A stretch of 13,053 nucleotides of DNA from Candidatus Limivicinus faecipullorum (lineage in GTDB: Bacteria; Bacillota; Clostridia; Oscillospirales; Oscillospiraceae): the NCBI GenBank assembly GCA_018711755.1, contig DVHY01000058.1, positions 1 through 13,053 on the forward strand, given 5' to 3'. A program made the position numbers and the translations under genes. The notes beneath the pieces are model-generated. The model was not told where the DNA came from, searched no databases, and saw nothing but the letters and a program-made list of their open reading frames with translations. Positions 9,141 to 13,053 of the stretch are shown in pieces; positions within the stretch are counted from its first letter, which is position 1, and every line of letters starts with the position of its first letter.

Positions 9141-10880
9141 ATGGAAAAAAATTTTTACGGCAATCCCTTTAAGCTGTTCATGTCCTATGTGGCGGGGCAC
9201 AAAAAGCTCTTCGCCATCGACATGGGCTGCGCCCTGCTGGTGTCGGTGATAGACCTGGCCTTCCCCTATGTGTCCAGAGTGTCCATGAACAGCCTGCTGC
9301 CAAACAGGCTGTTCGCCCTGTTTTTTACCGTCATGGGCATCATGGTGGCCGCCTATGTGATAAAGGCGGCGCTGTACTACATAATCACCGTGGTGGGACA
9401 CAGGATGGGCGTGCTCATTGAGGCGGACATGCGCCGGGACGTGTTCACCCACATGCAGGACCTGTCCTGCAGCTTCTACGACAAAAACCGCACCGGCGTG
9501 CTCATGAGCCGCATAACCAGCGACCTCTTCGAGATAACGGAGCTGAGCCACCACGGGCCGGAAAATATCCTCATCTGCACCCTCACCATAGTGGGGGCTT
9601 TGGCGGTGATGTTCACCATGGAGTGGCGCCTGGCTCTGACTTTGGCCATAGTGCTGCCTTTGTGCCTGTGGTTCACCCTGTCCCAGAGGGTGAGGATGAA
9701 AAAGGCCAACATAGAGGTGAAGAAAAAGACCGCCGATATCTATGCCGCCATCGAGAGCAGCATCTCCGGCATACGCACCGCCAAGGCCTTCGCCAACGAG
9801 GAGCAGGAGAGAGGGAAGTTCGACGAGGCCAACGCCATGTTCAAGGGGGCCAAGGTGGAGTACTACCGCACCATGGGCCTTTTCCAGAGCGGCATGGACT
9901 TCACCTGCTGCATTGCCCAGGTGCTGGTCATCACCGTGGGGGGCTTTCTGATAATGCAAAACTCCATGGACTATGTGGACCTGGTCACCTTCTCCCTGTA
10001 CGTGTCCACCTTCATCTCACCCATACGCAAGCTGGCCCAGTTCTCCGAGCAGTACATGAACGGCAGCGCCGGCTTCACCCGCTTCATAGAGCTGATGCAG
10101 ACCCAGCCCTCGGTGAAGGATAAACCCGACGCCATAGAGCTTCAGGACGTGGAGGGCCGGGTGGACTACGACGATGTGAGCTTCGACTACGGCAACGGCG
10201 TGGAGGTGCTCAGGGACATAGACCTGCACATAAAGCCGGGGGAGTGCCTGGCGGTGGTGGGCCCCTCCGGGGGCGGCAAGACCACCCTGTGCCAGCTGCT
10301 GCCCAGGTTCTACGACGTGTGCTCCGGCAGCGTGAAGGTGGACGGCATAGACGTGCGGGACATAAAGCAGAGCAGCCTGCGCCGGAACATAGGCATGATA
10401 CAGCAGGACGTGTTCATGTTCGCCGGCACTATCCGGGAGAACATCCGCTACGGCCGGCCCGACGCCACCGACGAGGAGATAGTGGAGGCGGCGGTGAGGG
10501 CCCAGGTCCACAAGGAGATAATGGAGCTGCCCCAGGGCTACGACAGCTATATAGGCGAGCGGGGCGTCATGCTCTCCGGCGGCCAGAAGCAGCGGATATC
10601 CATCGCCCGGGTGTTTTTGAAAAACCCCAGGATACTCATTCTGGACGAGGCCACCTCCGCCCTGGACACCGTCACCGAGCAGCGCATCCAGGAGTCCCTG
10701 GATGCGCTGAGCCAGGGCCGCACCACCATCATCATCGCCCACCGGCTCTCCACCGTGAGAAATGCGGACATGATAGCCGTGGTGGAGGGGGAGCACATCA
10801 TCGAGATGGGCACCCATAAGGAGCTTATGGAGAAGAACGGGGAATACGCCCGCCTCTGCCGGGCCCAGGAGCTGAAATAA
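9141..10880 (+). CDS. ABC exporter half-transporter (fused membrane and ATPase domains)
   Basis: This 579-residue protein is a type IV ABC exporter half-molecule of the MsbA/BmrA kind, expected to work as a dimer in the cytoplasmic membrane. About six hydrophobic segments lie near 24-46, 57-80, 138-160, 162-182, 250-272 and 281-300. The ATPase domain has Walker A GPSGGGKTT (374-382), the Q-loop (IQQDVFMF, about 420-427), signature LSGGQ (478-482), Walker B ILILDE with catalytic Glu503, the D-loop SALD and His534 of the H-loop. All catalytic residues are intact, so a homodimer is possible; no partner half-transporter is adjacent. The ATG at 9141 is chosen over the TTG at 9126 because AAGGTGA (9130-9136) sits just upstream. 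The substrate (lipid, drug or peptide) cannot be told from sequence. Confidence 0.93.
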   Translation: MEKNFYGNPFKLFMSYVAGHKKLFAIDMGCALLVSVIDLAFPYVSRVSMNSLLPNRLFALFFTVMGIMVAAYVIKAALYYIITVVGHRMGVLIEADMRRDVFTHMQDLSCSFYDKNRTGVLMSRITSDLFEITELSHHGPENILICTLTIVGALAVMFTMEWRLALTLAIVLPLCLWFTLSQRVRMKKANIEVKKKTADIYAAIESSISGIRTAKAFANEEQERGKFDEANAMFKGAKVEYYRTMGLFQSGMDFTCCIAQVLVITVGGFLIMQNSMDYVDLVTFSLYVSTFISPIRKLAQFSEQYMNGSAGFTRFIELMQTQPSVKDKPDAIELQDVEGRVDYDDVSFDYGNGVEVLRDIDLHIKPGECLAVVGPSGGGKTTLCQLLPRFYDVCSGSVKVDGIDVRDIKQSSLRRNIGMIQQDVFMFAGTIRENIRYGRPDATDEEIVEAAVRAQVHKEIMELPQGYDSYIGERGVMLSGGQKQRISIARVFLKNPRILILDEATSALDTVTEQRIQESLDALSQGRTTIIIAHRLSTVRNADMIAVVEGEHIIEMGTHKELMEKNGEYARLCRAQELK

Positions 10881-10923
10881 AGGGCGGAGCTCAGCCCCAA
10901 TACATACACAGGAGGATAAAGCT

Positions 10924-11502
10924 ATGCTGGATATGAGAAAAGGCGGCCATGCCGAGCTGGAGAAGTACTACTCCCTGATGGAGATAGACTTTGACAGCCG
11001 GGAGCTGATGGGCAGGCTCAGCCTCCACCGGGCGCTGATGAACGGCACGGCGGAGCTGCTCATCGTCTACGAGAAGGAGAGCGGCCTGGACCTGGCCTAC
11101 GCCCTCACCATAGTAAAGAACATCTACGGCTATGTGCTGCTCAAGTACATGGGGGTGCTGCCCTGGTACCGGGGCCGGGGCATGGGGGTGGAGCTCATGC
11201 GCTTTTTGAACCGCCGCTATGCAGACAGGCAGGGCCTTATCGCCGAGATAACGGAATTCCCCGACGAGGACGAGGACCGGGTGAAAAAGCTGCGGAAGTT
11301 CTTCGCCCGCTTCGGCTATGTGCAGCTGGACTGCGACTGCCGCATCGGAGGGGAAAAGGCCGGCATCATGGCAAAGCCCCTGAAATGCGGCGAGGATATC
11401 TCCCCCCTGATCCACCGGATACTCCCGGATTTCTACGGCCGCTGCCTGAGCCCCGCAGGGCTGAGGAAGATGCTGGATATCCGCCCGGTGAAAAAGGACT
11501 GA
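10924..11502 (+). CDS. GNAT-family N-acetyltransferase
   Basis: The 192-residue protein carries a GNAT fold, which transfers an acetyl group from acetyl-CoA to an amine. The acetyl-CoA pyrophosphate-binding motif A is at about 75-95: YMGVLPWYRGRGMGVELMRFL, with R-G-R-G-M-G at 83-88. A later strand (LIAEITEFPDEDEDR, 105-119) and the motif-B-like segment FFARFGYVQLD (126-136) complete the core. A tail of about 40 residues follows that I cannot assign. AGGAGG at 10910-10915 lies eight bases before the ATG. It is the last plus-strand gene before a strong terminator, with 43 bases separating it from the ABC exporter, so co-transcription with the exporter is likely. The substrate is unknown; protein, small molecule or antibiotic modification are all possible. 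Confidence 0.85.
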   Translation: MLDMRKGGHAELEKYYSLMEIDFDSRELMGRLSLHRALMNGTAELLIVYEKESGLDLAYALTIVKNIYGYVLLKYMGVLPWYRGRGMGVELMRFLNRRYADRQGLIAEITEFPDEDEDRVKKLRKFFARFGYVQLDCDCRIGGEKAGIMAKPLKCGEDISPLIHRILPDFYGRCLSPAGLRKMLDIRPVKKD

Positions 11503-11557
11503 TACCCACATAAAAGAGATAAATTGTGGAAAACCTTCAGGGATGAGGGATGAAAAC

Positions 11558-11595
11558 AGCCCGGAGAGACGGTCCATTTTCCGTCTCCCCGGGCT
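11558..11595. terminator. Bidirectional hairpin terminator between convergent genes
   Basis: A 15-base arm (11558-11572, AGCCCGGAGAGACGG) pairs with 11581-11595 (CCGTCTCCCCGGGCT) across an eight-base loop. There is one A-C mismatch when read on the plus strand; on the minus strand the same position becomes a G-U pair, so the stem is unbroken there. Plus-strand reading continues into TTTATAT; minus-strand reading continues into GTTTTC. It lies 55 bases after the GNAT gene stop and 30 bases beyond the stop of the minus-strand gene. It therefore probably ends both transcripts. An outer pair, CCCACATA (11505-11512) and TATGTGGG (11599-11606), could extend the structure. Confidence 0.88.
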
Positions 11596-11625
11596 TTATA
11601 TGTGGGAAAAAATTTCAGGGGAAGC

Positions 11626-12738
11626 TCACACCGTGTACTCCATGACCCCCAGGCCCCGGGCCACGATGGTGATGAAGTCCTGGACATTGGTGACGATGGA
11701 GGTGGCGCTGAGGCTGCCCCGGTCCCGGAGCTTGTTCACCACGAATTCGTCCGCGTCCACGGTGTAGATGAACAGGGGCCGCACACTCCCGTCGGGCAGA
11801 AGGCGGAAGGAGGGGGTCATGTTCCCGGCGGCTATGGTGTGGAGCATGGTGGCAAGGCAGATGAGGGTGGTGCCCTCCCGGATAAGGGAGCGCATGGCGG
11901 CGGCCCCCTCGTACACGTCGGCGTAGACCTCCGGCAAAGGCCCGTCGTCCCGGATGGAGCCGGTGAGGACGAAGGGCACGGAGTTTTTCACGCAGCCGTA
12001 TATTATGCCGTTGTCGATATGGTACTTGTCTATGAAGGCAGGGATGGAGCCGCAGGAGCGCACCTTGTTTATCACGTCCAGGTGGTTGTAGTGGCCCTGG
12101 GGCTGGGGTATCTGGGTGTAGATGTCCTGGCCCAGGGCGGTGTGGAACAGGGCCCCCTCCAAATCGTGGACCGCCAGGGCGTTGCCCGCCAGGATGCCCT
12201 GGACATAGCCGTTGTCTATCATGCCCTCCATGGCCCGGCGGGCGTCGGCGTCAAAGGAGAAGGCGGGGCCCATGACCCAGATGACCTTGCCGCCGTGCTC
12301 CTTTTCATAGCGCAGCAGGCGGATGAGCCGGTCATAATCCCGGGCGTAAGAGGTCTCCCGGCTGCGGCCCTGGCGGAAGACGAACTGGTCCCCCTGCCCG
12401 GAGGGCCCGTCCCCGAAGCCGGAGGAGTGGAGATATATGCCCTCCCTGCCGTCCTCGCTGCGGCCGACTATGACCCGGTCCCCCTTTTTCAGGTTCCGGC
12501 TCTCCACCACGGAGAGGCTGCCGTCGGCGTTCCAGACTATGCAGCTATCCATGCGGCTCTCCTCCGCCAGACGCCAGCGGCCCTCCAGCTTCACGTACTC
12601 CGGGTACATGGAGGTGCTGTGGAAATCCTCCGGGGCCACCCCGTCCTTTTCCACCGTCTCAAAGGCGGCGTCGGGTGCGGAGAGAAATTCCGGGCGGGTA
12701 AAATCCGGGGCGGTGTATGTGGGCATGACAAAATCCAT
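11626..12738 (-). CDS. TIGR00300/LOR-SDH-family protein, archaeal-type ornithine cyclodeaminase-like, short N-terminus
   Basis: The 370-residue protein contains blocks I recognise from the TIGR00300 (LOR/SDH conserved domain) family: GVAPEDFHSTS (33-43), MDSCIVW, LKKGDRVIVG, GILAGNALAVHDLEGAL (181-197), GHYNHLDVIN (215-224), SIPAFIDKYHIDNGIIYGCV, VPFVLTGSIRDDGPLPEVYAD (254-274), LATMLHTIAAGNMTPS (295-310) and KLRDRGS. Family members include an ornithine cyclodeaminase of methanogenic archaea and the C-terminal part of cyanobacterial AgrE, which form proline from ornithine. This protein starts almost at the catalytic core, without the N-terminal domain of roughly 80-100 residues I expect. Its GPAFSFDAD and YTVDADEFVVNK stretches look divergent, so its reaction may differ. 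The ATG is supported by AAGGA ten bases upstream. It is convergent with the GNAT gene and divergent from marR. Confidence 0.78.
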   Translation of the reverse strand: MDFVMPTYTAPDFTRPEFLSAPDAAFETVEKDGVAPEDFHSTSMYPEYVKLEGRWRLAEESRMDSCIVWNADGSLSVVESRNLKKGDRVIVGRSEDGREGIYLHSSGFGDGPSGQGDQFVFRQGRSRETSYARDYDRLIRLLRYEKEHGGKVIWVMGPAFSFDADARRAMEGMIDNGYVQGILAGNALAVHDLEGALFHTALGQDIYTQIPQPQGHYNHLDVINKVRSCGSIPAFIDKYHIDNGIIYGCVKNSVPFVLTGSIRDDGPLPEVYADVYEGAAAMRSLIREGTTLICLATMLHTIAAGNMTPSFRLLPDGSVRPLFIYTVDADEFVVNKLRDRGSLSATSIVTNVQDFITIVARGLGVMEYTV

Positions 12739-12767
12739 GGCAATACCATCCTTAGTTTTTTTGTTCT

Positions 12768-12796
12768 ATTATAGCAAAAAGACCTGAAACGGGAAA
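12768..12796 (-). promoter_or_regulatory. Candidate promoter for the minus-strand enzyme gene
   Basis: On the minus strand, TATAAT lies at 12773-12768 and is preceded by TGC, giving a perfect extended -10. At 17 bases' spacing the -35 position (12796-12791) reads TTTCCC, a poor match, so the promoter would depend on the extended -10. Transcription would start near 12761, leaving a leader of about 22 bases that carries AAGGA (12753-12749) before the ATG. Confidence 0.65.
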
Positions 12797-12849
12797 GGGC
12801 AATTTGAAACTTGGAGAAAAGCAAAGAATAAATACGGGCATAATCATTG

Positions 12850-12878
12850 TTGACTAACAGGTAACTTGTTGCTATAAT
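12850..12878 (+). promoter_or_regulatory. Near-consensus sigma-A promoter for the marR gene
   Basis: The -35 TTGACT (12850-12855) matches TTGACA at five of six bases. The spacer is exactly 17 bases. The -10 is TATAAT (12873-12878), preceded by TGC for an extended -10. The start site is expected near 12885, about 29 bases before the regulator start codon. The promoter is buried in the palindromic operator, so it is presumably strong and tightly repressed. Confidence 0.88.
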
Positions 12879-12903
12879 CTGATAGCAACAAGTTACCTGT
12901 TAG
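12854..12903. promoter_or_regulatory. Perfect 22-bp inverted repeat, probable MarR operator
   Basis: The left arm (12854-12875, beginning CTAACAGGTAAC) and right arm (12882-12903, ending GTTACCTGTTAG) are perfect reverse complements separated by AATCTG. Each arm contains its own 15-bp near-palindrome, AACAGGTAACTTGTT (12856-12870) and AACAAGTTACCTGTT (12887-12901). Each matches its reverse complement at 12 of 15 positions, and their centres lie 31 bp apart. The first fills the -35/-10 spacer; the second lies just after the expected start site. The transcript would contain only the right arm, so a DNA-level operator is more likely than an RNA hairpin. Autoregulation by the adjacent MarR protein is the natural reading. 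Confidence 0.82.
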
Positions 12904-12913
12904 GAGGATGAAA

Positions 12914-13053
12914 GTGGAGATAAGACATCTTGTGGAGAGATTTTCCCAAGGGAGAGAAAATCAGGGGAAGGCGGTATTCAGCACCATTTTCATTGCCGGG
13001 AACAGATTGCAGACCATATTTGACAGCAATATACCCCAGCTGTCATTAAAGCA
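12914..13053 (+). CDS. MarR-family transcriptional regulator (3' end missing)
   Basis: Only the first 46 codons are in the window; the frame is open to the right edge. The encoded start, MEIRHLVERFSQGRENQGKA followed by STIFIAGNRLQTIFDSNIPQLSLK, resembles the N-terminal dimerisation helix and helix 2 of MarR regulators, where a stretch like ANRLQTLGD precedes TLKQW. The DNA-binding winged helix would lie beyond the edge. AGGAGG at 12902-12907 lies six bases before GTG at 12914. The in-frame ATG at 12908 abuts the AGGAGG with no spacing and is less likely. MarR genes of this kind are often followed by ABC exporter genes, which cannot be checked here. The local sequence is less GC-rich than the core genes. 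Family assignment from a partial protein is good but not certain. Confidence 0.78.
   Translation, partial: MEIRHLVERFSQGRENQGKAVFSTIFIAGNRLQTIFDSNIPQLSLK

Noticed and set aside
10882..10897. Short inverted repeat after the ABC exporter considered as a terminator
   Set aside because: Only four outer base pairs form around a GAGCTC core with a mismatch, and no run of T follows.
11602..12774. Plus-strand open frame of 390 residues opposite the TIGR00300-like gene
   Set aside because: The minus-strand protein shows clear family motifs and a ribosome binding site, whereas this frame is Gly/Val/His-rich without motifs and crosses the minus-strand promoter.
12785..12810. Direct repeat TGAAAC (12785-12790 and 12805-12810) between the divergent genes
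   Set aside because: Six bases occurring twice in an A-rich stretch can arise by chance, and no protein or promoter element explains it.
12854..12903. Perfect 22-bp repeat considered as an RNA terminator or attenuator
   Set aside because: The promoter lies within it and the expected start is near 12885, so the RNA would lack the left arm. No T-run follows and the ribosome binding site is adjacent.

Overview
The window looks like the replication-origin neighbourhood of a GC-rich, low-oxygen Gram-positive bacterium (Bacillota). A clostridial, perhaps Oscillospirales-type, gut organism is my best guess. That guess rests on the gene order dnaA-dnaN-yaaA-recF-remB-gyrB-gyrA, the protein sequence style (for example the GyrB variant EGDSAAGSA followed by WGKMLNVEK), strong AGGAGG ribosome binding sites, and a codon style that mixes GC-rich third positions with frequent AUA. 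The taxonomic level is inference; the Bacillota-type gene order is plainly visible.

Region 1 (1-1096): the 3' two thirds of dnaA, running off the left edge, then a 231-base gene-free stretch with the marks of a bipartite oriC unwinding region. It holds several DnaA-box-like sequences, two of them good (949-957, 1004-1012). After these come six in-phase triplets of DnaA-trio type (1023-1040) and an AT-rich tract.

Region 2 (1097-8298): a tightly packed plus-strand run of dnaN, an S4-domain protein (yaaA), recF, remB/yaaB, gyrB and gyrA. yaaA/recF and recF/remB overlap by ATGA, so translation is probably coupled. These genes supply the sliding clamp, the recombination mediator and gyrase.

Region 3 (8302-11502): still plus strand and closely spaced. 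It holds a small two-segment membrane protein with a SHOCT-like tail, ribonuclease HI, an ABC exporter half-molecule and a GNAT acetyltransferase. A strong bidirectional hairpin terminator follows.

Region 4 (11626-13053): a convergent minus-strand gene for a TIGR00300/LOR-SDH-family protein related to archaeal-type ornithine cyclodeaminase. It appears to lack the usual N-terminal domain. A divergent promoter region follows, and finally the start of a MarR-family regulator gene. The marR promoter is near-consensus and lies inside a perfect 22-bp inverted repeat, each arm of which is itself a near-palindrome. This is the most striking non-coding structure in the window besides oriC.

I found no tRNA, rRNA, CRISPR array, insertion sequence or clearly novel multi-gene system. 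The most interesting points are the origin architecture, the marR double operator, the divergent enzyme on the minus strand and the unnamed membrane protein between gyrA and rnhA.
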